Shown one piece after another: positions 34,150 to 41,037 of a DNA stretch of 61,154 nt. Source of the stretch: Olavius sp. associated proteobacterium Delta 1. GTDB lineage: Bacteria > Desulfobacterota > Desulfobacteria > Desulfobacterales > JAFDCJ01. Numbering within the stretch: the stretch's first letter is position 1; each line of letters opens with the position of its first letter. The notes below the pieces were generated by a model. The model was not told the DNA's origin and ran no database searches. It was given only the letters and a program-made list of their open reading frames with translations. The position numbers and the translations under genes were made by a program. The DNA lies in assembly GCA_902749685.1 (NCBI GenBank), contig CACVKW010001567.1:1-61154 (forward strand), written 5' to 3'.

Positions 34150-34494
34150 TCAAGGTTCTGAGTTCAGATCTGCCGCACGCGTCAAATCAACCCGCACCGG
34201 TCCGGCGGGTTCATCGAACTGATCGGATGCATCCGCCAGAACACCGACCGCTAGTGCGCGCACAGGCGGCCGCACTTGATAAGGTTCGGTACCGGCAGGC
34301 ATTTCACCCTCTGAGGTGAGGATGGACTCGACCACCTTGGCGCAGGTCCGCCCCTGGCATAGTCCCATACCGGCCCGGGTCAGTTTTTTAACCTGATTGA
34401 CGGTTTGAGCCCCGGAGCGCCGGATGGACGATTGAATCTGCCCGAAGCTGACGCACTCGCAGCGACATATGATTAAGTCGTCTTTTGTAGTCAT
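34150..34494 (-). CDS. BFD-like [2Fe-2S] subunit of the amino acid/opine dehydrogenase
   Basis: The 114-residue protein has the bacterioferritin-associated-ferredoxin-like ligand set: C10-x-C12(-x-C14) in IICRCECVSFGQI and C46-x4-C51 in GMGLCQGRTC. In opine oxidase and HcnB this module is fused to the C-terminus of the alpha subunit; here it is encoded alone and first in the group. The C-terminal 50 residues (PPVRALAVGVLADASDQFDE) are not conserved cysteine-bearing sequence and resemble the linker seen in such split subunits. It overlaps or abuts the catalytic subunit gene. Confidence 0.82.
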   Translation of the reverse strand: MTTKDDLIICRCECVSFGQIQSSIRRSGAQTVNQVKKLTRAGMGLCQGRTCAKVVESILTSEGEMPAGTEPYQVRPPVRALAVGVLADASDQFDEPAGPVRVDLTRAADLNSEP

Positions 34495-34584
34495 TGAAAA
34501 TAAATAGTTTTTTGAGTTGATTCGGTTGGTTTGGTTGAATGTTGATGATTCTTAGCTGTAAAAGAAGTAATAGGCCCGTCAATC

Positions 34585-34599
34585 GCGGCTGGAAGCCGC
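34585..34599. repeat. REP-like hairpin
   Basis: GCGGCT-GGA-AGCCGC is a perfect 6-bp hairpin followed by TCCCACAA, the layout of REP elements (GCGGN...GCCGCTCCCACA) known from gammaproteobacteria. It lies in the 34495-34768 gap. The remainder of the gap holds a second hairpin (CGGAGA with TCTCCG, about 34655-34673) and no gene. Confidence 0.5.
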
Positions 34600-34727
34600 T
34601 CCCACAATACAAACCGCATCAGCTAACATCTTAGAACTATATCGGCCTTCGGAGAATCTTACTCTCCGACCAATCTGTTCACTGTACTGGTCAGGGGCTG
34701 GTCTTATTATCCTCCGGCGGAACACCC

Positions 34728-34768
34728 GAAACCGTTGAACCTTTGAACCGTGAACCTTTCAACCGTCC
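34728..34768. repeat. Quasi-tandem GTTGAACC/GTGAACC words
   Basis: GAAACCGTTGAACC, TTTGAACC, GTGAACC and TTTCAACC follow in a row directly downstream of the OppF-like stop codon. Related words (GAACCTTGAACCTT) occur at the start of the DAO-type gene near 34145. Confidence 0.5.
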
Positions 34769-35746
34769 CTAATATAGATAACAGGCAACGAAGTGATCCG
34801 GCTTGACCTCTTTAAGCGGCGGTTCCAATGTCCGGCACACATCCATAACCTGCTTACAGCGCGTTTGGAACCGACAACCGGGGGGAGGATCTATGGGCTG
34901 AGAGACTTCGCCACGAATATCCGGCACGGGCCTTTTATACGAGGGGTCAGGGATCGCGACGGCCGCAATAAGGGCCTTGGCATATGGATGAAGGGGGTCG
35001 GTGATCACTTCTTTGGTTGGTGCAAGCTCCATCATCCGTCCCAGGTACATAATCATCAGACGTTCGGAAATGTTGGACAGGATCGAAAGGTCATGGGATA
35101 CATAGATGCAGGTGAAATTCATCCGTTCGGATAGATCGCGAATGAGGTCCAGTATCCCGGCCCTGATGGATACATCCAGCATGGACAAAGGTTCATCGGC
35201 GATGACCAGTTTCGGTTCCAGAACCAGGGCCGCGGCAATACCGACCCGCTGTCTTTCGCCGCCGCTCATCTGATGCGGATACCTTTCCAGGTATTCATCG
35301 GGCCTTAATCCCACCAGACGCAATGTCTCCAGGACCCGCTTCTGTCGTTGCTCCTTGTTCCCGATATCGAGTGCCCGCAACGGCTCGGCCACCGTATCAA
35401 AAACCTTAAACCGGGGATTAAGAGATTCATAGGGGTCCTGAAAGATCAGCTGGACCTGTTGGCGGTATTCCTTCAATTCGCCGCTAGACATCTGTGAGAT
35501 GTCATTTCCGTTATATCGAATAGTGCCGCTGGTTGGTTCACGCAGTTTGGCAATTGCCAGGCAGGCAGTCGATTTTCCGCAGCCGGACTCGCCGGCCAAC
35601 CCCATGATTTCACCGGGTTCGAGGCTGAATGTCATACCATCGACAGCCTTTATCACGCTGGGTTTTTTCTTGCTTACTATTTTAGCGAGGAGTCCCGGCT
35701 GAATATAGAAGTGCTGTTTTAAATCACTTACTTCGAGGATTGCCAT
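34769..35746 (-). CDS. Dipeptide/oligopeptide-type ABC transporter ATP-binding protein, OppF/DppF type
   Basis: Second ATPase of the peptide-type importer. Walker A GESGCGKSTACLAI, signature MSGGERQRVGIAAAL, Walker B LVIADEPLSMLDV, and the family's C-terminal domain with PIDPPPGCRFQTRCKQVMDVC, whose cysteines may hold an [4Fe-4S] cluster. The start at 35746 (MAILEVSDLKQHF) has AGGAG 10 nt upstream and overlaps the end of the preceding ATPase gene by 19 nt. With the neighbouring dehydrogenases, the likely cargo is an amino acid conjugate such as an opine, rather than ordinary peptides. Confidence 0.92.
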   Translation of the reverse strand: MAILEVSDLKQHFYIQPGLLAKIVSKKKPSVIKAVDGMTFSLEPGEIMGLAGESGCGKSTACLAIAKLREPTSGTIRYNGNDISQMSSGELKEYRQQVQLIFQDPYESLNPRFKVFDTVAEPLRALDIGNKEQRQKRVLETLRLVGLRPDEYLERYPHQMSGGERQRVGIAAALVLEPKLVIADEPLSMLDVSIRAGILDLIRDLSERMNFTCIYVSHDLSILSNISERLMIMYLGRMMELAPTKEVITDPLHPYAKALIAAVAIPDPSYKRPVPDIRGEVSQPIDPPPGCRFQTRCKQVMDVCRTLEPPLKEVKPDHFVACYLY

Positions 35747-36738
35747 GTTTTTTTGTCTCCTGCTAGATTGCGAAATTCCTCTACATGTTCGGTGCGGATA
35801 CAATGCACAAAGTGATTCGGTTTTATTTCAAGATCCGGTGGTCGCTCATTTTCGCATTGCGGTATCGAAAAGGGGCATCGAAACGCGAAGGCGCAACCGG
35901 GGATGTCCCCGATCAAATTGGGTGGCGATCCGGGGATCGAAATCAGTTCGCGATCAAGGGCCTTGATGCTTGGAAATGCGTTTTTAAGACCGAGGGTATA
36001 GGGATGATAGGGTTCATTAAAGAGTTTTATCGCGTCGGCCTGCTCCATAATCCGGCCGGCATACATGATGCCGATGCGGTCGCTCATTTCCGCAATGACG
36101 GATATGTCGTGCGTGATTAAAAAAATCGAGGCTTTGGATTTTTGCCGGATCTCCTTTAACTCCCGCAAAATACGCTCCTGAACCAGGACATCCAGACCGG
36201 TGGTCGGTTCATCCATGATAATCAGCCCCGGGTCGAGGGCCAGGGACATGGCAATCATGGCCCGCTGTCGCATTCCCCCGCTAAACTCATGGGGGTAGTT
36301 GCGGGTCAGTGCCGGCTGCAGTCCCACGCCCTTAAAAAGGTTCTCAGCCTTTTGCATTGCTGCCCGGTTGCCGATATTGACGTGGGTTTGAATGGCCTCC
36401 ATAATCTGGTTGCCCACCCGATAAACCGGGTTCAGGGAGTTCATGGCGCTCTGGGGGACGAGTGAAATCTCTTTCCACAGGATCTGGTCACGGTATTCTC
36501 TGTCCGACAGATCCTGCAAATTCTGCTTCTTGTAGATGAGTTCATCGGCCTGTACAATAGCGGTTTCGGGAATCAGACGCATCAAGGTCCGAATCAGGGT
36601 CGATTTACCGCAACCGGACTCGCCTGCCAGACCGAAGACCTCATCTTCCTTAACGGAAATCGATACCCCGTCTACAGCCTTGACCATGCCATCCTTGATG
36701 CGGTAATGGGTTTTCAGATTTTTTATTTGCAGTAGCAT
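35728..36738 (-). CDS. Dipeptide/oligopeptide-type ABC transporter ATP-binding protein, OppD/DppD type
   Basis: First ATPase of the importer. Walker A GESGCGKSTLIRTLMRL, signature FSGGMRQRAMIAMSL, Walker B LIIMDEPTTGLDV and the oligo_HPY C-terminal region (IPGSPPNLIGDIPGCAFAFRCPFSIPQC). The ATG at 36738 has AAGGA 8 nt upstream and is preferred over the GTG at 36744. It starts 11 bp after the DppC-like permease stop and overlaps the next ATPase gene, so the three are one transcription unit. Confidence 0.92.
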   Translation of the reverse strand: MLLQIKNLKTHYRIKDGMVKAVDGVSISVKEDEVFGLAGESGCGKSTLIRTLMRLIPETAIVQADELIYKKQNLQDLSDREYRDQILWKEISLVPQSAMNSLNPVYRVGNQIMEAIQTHVNIGNRAAMQKAENLFKGVGLQPALTRNYPHEFSGGMRQRAMIAMSLALDPGLIIMDEPTTGLDVLVQERILRELKEIRQKSKASIFLITHDISVIAEMSDRIGIMYAGRIMEQADAIKLFNEPYHPYTLGLKNAFPSIKALDRELISIPGSPPNLIGDIPGCAFAFRCPFSIPQCENERPPDLEIKPNHFVHCIRTEHVEEFRNLAGDKKTWQSSK

Positions 36739-36749
36739 TTGCACTTTCC

Positions 36750-37628
36750 TTACCGTTGTTTAAGACGGGGATTGGCCTCTTCTTCATATGCCCGGCTGAC
36801 AAAAACCAGCGCGCTGACCAGAAGTACAATACATACCGCCGGAGGCGCGAACCACCACCAGGCGGTTCTGATCTTGCCGGAAATCCAGAGATTGTAGAGC
36901 ATGCCGCCCCAGCTGAGATTATCGGGGTCTCCAAATCCCAGAAAGCTTGCGCCGGCCTCTGCCAGAACAGACCAGGCAATATTAAAAGCCGTGTACAGCA
37001 ACAGCAGCGGCATAATGTTGGGCATGATATGACCATAGATAATTCGTAAATCACTGCATCCCCGGGCCTTGCCGGCCAGAATAAATTGGCGCTGCTTGAT
37101 CGCCAGGGTCTGGGCCCGAATCACCCGCGCGGAAGTGCGCCAGACGATGCAGCAGATGGCAAGAATCACGAACCACAGGCTGCGGCCGAACAGCGAAATG
37201 AGAACGATTAAAAAAGGCAGAAAGGGCATCCCGTAAATAATGTCGGTGAATCGCATTAAAATTTCGTCCATCCTACCGCCGTAATATCCCGACAGCAGTC
37301 CCAGGTTGGCACCGATCAGAATCGAAATTAGCCCTGAAACGAGTCCGATCAGAACGGTCGTTCGGGTGGCATAGAGCATCTGGCTGAAAATATCACGCCC
37401 CATGGCGGTCGTACCCATCGGAAATTGGGCGGAAGGCGCCCGCATAATGGCCAACTTGCCGTTGGCATCCCGGATCGTGTCCCATGGCTGATGGGGAGCG
37501 ATGAGCGGTGCCAGCAGCCCTACCAGACAAAAAAACAGAATAATCATCGCGCCAAAAATACCGAATTTGTGGCTCATGATAATCCGTATCTGAGTCACGA
37601 AAAACTCTTTAACCCTTACCAGTTTCAT
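36750..37628 (-). CDS. Dipeptide-type ABC transporter permease, DppC type
   Basis: A 292-residue inner-membrane permease. The OppC N-terminal helix (about 22-45) is followed by five or six more. The EAA loop is in ILAGKARGCSDLRIIYGHIMPNIMPLLL. ARSPSAQFPMGTTAMGRDIFSQMLYATRTTVLIGL is the typical DppC periplasmic entry (usually HPFGTDxxGRDxxSR). It pairs with the DppB-type permease at 39993, although two enzyme genes lie between them. Confidence 0.92.
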   Translation of the reverse strand: MKLVRVKEFFVTQIRIIMSHKFGIFGAMIILFFCLVGLLAPLIAPHQPWDTIRDANGKLAIMRAPSAQFPMGTTAMGRDIFSQMLYATRTTVLIGLVSGLISILIGANLGLLSGYYGGRMDEILMRFTDIIYGMPFLPFLIVLISLFGRSLWFVILAICCIVWRTSARVIRAQTLAIKQRQFILAGKARGCSDLRIIYGHIMPNIMPLLLLYTAFNIAWSVLAEAGASFLGFGDPDNLSWGGMLYNLWISGKIRTAWWWFAPPAVCIVLLVSALVFVSRAYEEEANPRLKQR

Positions 37629-37644
37629 GGCATTGCGCCTCTCT

Positions 37645-37679
37645 TAATTAATTCGCCCTGAAAAATACCACATTCAGGA
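37645..37679. repeat. Short intergenic repeat with CCCTGAA stem, copy 2
   Basis: Matches 15264-15298, upstream of the DppC-like gene. The two copies share TTAATTAATYCGCCCTGAAA and end in ATTCAGG, differing mainly in the loop. Confidence 0.5.
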
Positions 37680-37724
37680 ATGGATACAATTAATACCCAA
37701 GTCGATCATAGATAACCTATCTGC

Positions 37725-38837
37725 TTAGTTTATAAAGACTTTGACTTCCTCGGGCGTCATTCCCCGCAAGCCTAGTTTTTCAACGGTCAAACCATCAACG
37801 AAATAATCTTTGCCAAGCATGGTGGAGACCAGCCGGATCACGGCGTCTATATTGGGTGTGGGTACACCCCACTGACGGCCGATCGAAGACCAGGGAGCCA
37901 GACCAAACGGCAGATCCTCGTTGATGTAGCGTGTATCAATGCATGACGGTGCCGGAAACGCCGGATTTCCATGAATCGGGCTTTGCCTGAGACTTTCGGA
38001 CAACGTTTGTTTGCCCAGCGAATATTTCGCGTAAAAGTTTTCAAATGAATCTTTAAAGGCAACCCCATCATTGCTGACAAGTCCAAGCAGCGCCATCCGC
38101 TCTGCGTCCATGGCCATCATGACCTGGGTGACACATTCAGTCGCGCCGTCGGCATACAAGTTCCAGTCCTTGCCGCCCGTGGCCTCTATCCGACCGGCAT
38201 TAAACAGTACCATCGGTGGGTGAACAATGGGATTGACATTGTTGACACTGGTGGTCCAGACATTGTCAGCGGCAACAAACTCAGGAAATACCGGGTGAAT
38301 CAAATCCAAAAATTCCGCCGTCCGATCGGCCGGCAACGCCGCAACCGCCAAATTGCTTTTAAGTCCGATACAGGCTACCACCCCCGGCTCTATCGCCCGG
38401 GTGGCATAAAGCAGCGAGATGCTTTCAACGGGCGTCACCCGGGTGGTGACACCGGCCTCTTTCATCCAGTTTCGAAATCGGAGGGCACCGAAATTGGACG
38501 TAAATAAGATAAACTGTCCGTCTTCAAAATCATGGGCCAGGGTTTTACTAAACGGTTCATGGGCGTAAGCCGATCCGCCAATGATGATTATATCCACACC
38601 TTTGATGGCTTCCTTTAGGTCGGTTGTCAGCATATTAAGCCGGGCAAAGCCATTGCCCGCCTCGCCGGATATTTCGATGCCGCCTTTTTTTTCGATTGTA
38701 TTCAGGTTGTCTTCAAATTCAGGAACCTCGGCCAGATTGACGGAATAGCCTTTAAGCGTGATATCAGCCGCAAAGGCCTGGCCGGAATTTCCGGTTCCGA
38801 GTACTGCAAATTTGGGTTTTTTCTTAAATTCTGTCAT
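37725..38837 (-). CDS. NAD(P)-dependent octopine/nopaline dehydrogenase-family protein (first copy)
   Basis: Opine dehydrogenases reversibly join an amino acid with a 2-oxo acid by reductive condensation. The N-terminal Rossmann domain has G14-x-G16-x-x-G19 in AVLGTGNSGQAFAADI. The C-terminal domain of the PF02317 family includes the conserved His of VNPIVHPPMVLFNAGRIE (H206) and the AMDAERMAL helix. Length 370 is normal. In a catabolic setting the enzyme would run in the oxidative direction, releasing amino acid, oxo acid and NADH. It starts 4 nt after the enolase-superfamily gene, so the two are tightly coupled. The other, distinct family member is at 42814. Confidence 0.85.
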   Translation of the reverse strand: MTEFKKKPKFAVLGTGNSGQAFAADITLKGYSVNLAEVPEFEDNLNTIEKKGGIEISGEAGNGFARLNMLTTDLKEAIKGVDIIIIGGSAYAHEPFSKTLAHDFEDGQFILFTSNFGALRFRNWMKEAGVTTRVTPVESISLLYATRAIEPGVVACIGLKSNLAVAALPADRTAEFLDLIHPVFPEFVAADNVWTTSVNNVNPIVHPPMVLFNAGRIEATGGKDWNLYADGATECVTQVMMAMDAERMALLGLVSNDGVAFKDSFENFYAKYSLGKQTLSESLRQSPIHGNPAFPAPSCIDTRYINEDLPFGLAPWSSIGRQWGVPTPNIDAVIRLVSTMLGKDYFVDGLTVEKLGLRGMTPEEVKVFIN

Positions 38838-38841
38838 TCAC

Positions 38842-39981
38842 CTACTCCGCTGGTTCACCAATTTTAAGGTATTCTTTGGTATATTTTTTAAGTTTATCTT
38901 CTTTGAGGTTGATCCCGAGCCCGGGTCCGGAGGGGACGGTCACGAATCCAGGGGAGATATTCTGATCAAAATCCGTGATGTCATCGGACATTCTGGTCAC
39001 CGAACCGTATGCATGACCGAAATCCAACAGATTGGTCAGGGTGCAGCCAACTTGCAGGGATGCCGCCTGGGATATGCCGAACTCAAACATGCTGTTCATC
39101 AAACATTTGATCCCAAAGGTTTCAGCAACATCAGCAATTTTTTTGGTTTTGGCCAGACCGCCATTTTTAGATACTTTGAGGCTGAAAACGTCCACCGCCT
39201 TTTCTTGGATTAGGGTAGCGGCATCATGCAGGTTTTGCATGCTTTCATCAGCAGACAGCGGGCATGGCGATCGCTCCTTTATGCGTTTAAGACCTTCGAT
39301 GTCTTTGTGATAAATCGGCTGTTCAATCAGGTCAGGACGGTAATCCCTGATACCATCGACAAACGCCAGGGCCTCGAACACCGTCCAGCCCTGGTTGGCA
39401 TCAACAACAAAGGGGACGCGATCGCCGTATTTTTTTTTGACTGCAATCATGCGTTTGATCTCATCGGATACGGGCAATGATCCCATTTTAATCATGATGC
39501 ATTTGTTGCCACGGGCCAGTTCTCTTTCGATGGCAACAATATCCTCTTCAGGGCTGCCGCTGCCGATTCCTCTAAATATCGGCAGCTTATCGTGATACCT
39601 GCCCCCCAGCATCAGGTGCGCTGGTATGTCATTGGCTTTGCCGACGATATCAAACAGGGCCATGTTTACTGCGCTGCGGGCCACCAGATTTCCATTCACG
39701 GCCTGATCCAGCATGTATTCCAATCCGGCCAAATCCGACGGATCCTGATCGATGATATGCGGGGCGATCATATCGCGGGTGACGACTATTACCGAGGCAC
39801 ACGTGTCTTCGGTAAATGGATTCAAGGGATCGGCCTCCCCCAACCCGACGATTCCTTGATCGGTGTGAACCTTTAAAATAACGGATTCGGCATCATAGCG
39901 AGTACCGTACACTTTTGACAGGTGATACGGTTCGGCAAAGGGTATCGAAATATGAAACAGCTCCAGTCCGGTAATCTTCAT
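38842..39981 (-). CDS. Enolase-superfamily racemase/epimerase (mandelate racemase/muconate lactonising type)
   Basis: The capping domain (1-125) and barrel (130-370) are complete. K165 in CIMIKMG and K269 in FSLKVSKNGG are the two facing catalytic lysines; D194 (VDANQGW), E220 (LIEQP) and D245 (ADES) are the magnesium ligands. The Lys-Lys pair is typical of 1,1-proton-transfer enzymes (dipeptide epimerases, N-acylamino acid racemases, or amide racemases). Lying between an opine dehydrogenase gene and a permease gene, it could invert the alpha carbon of an opine or of its amino acid part. AAGGAG upstream supports the start. Confidence 0.85.
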   Translation of the reverse strand: MKITGLELFHISIPFAEPYHLSKVYGTRYDAESVILKVHTDQGIVGLGEADPLNPFTEDTCASVIVVTRDMIAPHIIDQDPSDLAGLEYMLDQAVNGNLVARSAVNMALFDIVGKANDIPAHLMLGGRYHDKLPIFRGIGSGSPEEDIVAIERELARGNKCIMIKMGSLPVSDEIKRMIAVKKKYGDRVPFVVDANQGWTVFEALAFVDGIRDYRPDLIEQPIYHKDIEGLKRIKERSPCPLSADESMQNLHDAATLIQEKAVDVFSLKVSKNGGLAKTKKIADVAETFGIKCLMNSMFEFGISQAASLQVGCTLTNLLDFGHAYGSVTRMSDDITDFDQNISPGFVTVPSGPGLGINLKEDKLKKYTKEYLKIGEPAE

Positions 39982-39992
39982 TCATAAGCTCC

Positions 39993-40964
39993 TTAACCGC
40001 CGGCACTCTTCCCCATCTTAATGCGAGGATCTAAATAGCAATAGGAAATGTCGGAGACCAGGTTCAGAAAAATAACGAGCGCCGCCAATACCACGAAAGT
40101 GGCCTGGGCCACCGGATAATCGTGGGAAGAGGCTGCTTCAACCATCAACTGTCCCATGCCCGGCCAGGAAAATACCGATTCGACCAGCACCTGGCCGCCG
40201 ATGGCAAAGCCGATCATGAGGGATGAAACCGTGACAACTGCCAGCAATGCATTGCGGGCTGCATGTTTGATCATAACGACATGCGGCGCCAGGCCTTTGG
40301 CCTTGGCCAGTTCAATAAAGTCACTGCCCATGACCTCCAGCATGGAATCACGCATGATCAGCATGGGGGTTGCCAGGTAATAGAGCGCCACCGTAATCGT
40401 CGGTAAAACGAGGTGGTGTAAAAAGTCACCCGAGATAAAAGCCCGCACCCCTCCGGGAGTGAACATCCCGCCGGTGGGAAACAGGTCCAGGCGGTAGCTC
40501 AAAACCATCAGCAGCAGGAGACCGGAAACAAACGGTGGGGCCGACTGAAAAATGAGCGCCACCACCGTCCCCCCCACGTCCAGCGGACCCTGGCGGCGCC
40601 AGGCCATCACCATACCTAAAAAGGTGCCGATCACCAGGACGAAGCCCATAGCAGCCCCCATCAGAAAGATGGTGTTCCAGAAACGATAGGTCATGATGTC
40701 GAAGACCTTCCTGGAACTGGTAAAGGAACGGCCCCATTCAAGTGTGGCCAGGTTTTTCAGGTACAGGACGTACTGGACCAGGATGGGTTTGTCCAGCCCG
40801 TAGGCCTCTTTCAATCTGGCCTGGGCGACTTCGTCCAGGGCCGGTGAAATAACCTGGGCCGTCGGGTCCCCCGGTGCAATTCGAAACATGAAAAACAAAA
40901 TGGTGGCCACGCCGAAAAGGGTCAAAATGGTATACAGAATTCTACGAATGATAAATTCTTGCAT
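39993..40964 (-). CDS. Dipeptide-type ABC transporter permease, DppB type
   Basis: A 323-residue permease with N-terminal helix MQEFIIRRILYTILTLFGVATILFF, the LDKPILVQYVLYLKNLATLEWGRSF loop typical of DppB/OppB, and the EAA loop IELAKAKGLAPHVVMIKHAARNALLAV. FSWPGMGQLMVEAASSHDYPVAQATFV near the end is also family-typical. It follows the binding protein gene after a 73-bp gap with a strong stem-loop and is followed after 11 bp by the epimerase gene. Confidence 0.92.
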   Translation of the reverse strand: MQEFIIRRILYTILTLFGVATILFFMFRIAPGDPTAQVISPALDEVAQARLKEAYGLDKPILVQYVLYLKNLATLEWGRSFTSSRKVFDIMTYRFWNTIFLMGAAMGFVLVIGTFLGMVMAWRRQGPLDVGGTVVALIFQSAPPFVSGLLLLMVLSYRLDLFPTGGMFTPGGVRAFISGDFLHHLVLPTITVALYYLATPMLIMRDSMLEVMGSDFIELAKAKGLAPHVVMIKHAARNALLAVVTVSSLMIGFAIGGQVLVESVFSWPGMGQLMVEAASSHDYPVAQATFVVLAALVIFLNLVSDISYCYLDPRIKMGKSAGG

Positions 40965-40982
40965 CGGTTCGATCCTTGTAGG

Positions 40983-41020
40983 CCCCGGGGAGCGGCCGTA
41001 TTAATGGCCCTGCCCCGGGG
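40983..41020. other. Strong stem-loop between binding-protein and permease genes
   Basis: CCCCGGGG (40983-40990) and GGCC (40994-40997) pair with GGCC (41006-41009) and CCCCGGGG (41013-41020), leaving a 3x3 internal loop and an 8-nt apical loop. No T-run follows on the minus strand. Such hairpins between a binding protein gene and permease genes commonly protect the upstream message and lower permease expression. Confidence 0.55.
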
Positions 41021-41037
41021 AGAACGGCTGCTGTTCA

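Noticed and set aside
31150..34494. Hydrogen cyanide synthase (hcnABC)
   Set aside because: The subunits are related and glycine genes are near, but a separate BFD protein, the peptide-type importer and two opine dehydrogenases fit an opine or imino acid dehydrogenase better. HCN synthase is also expected in aerobic pseudomonads rather than this type of cell.
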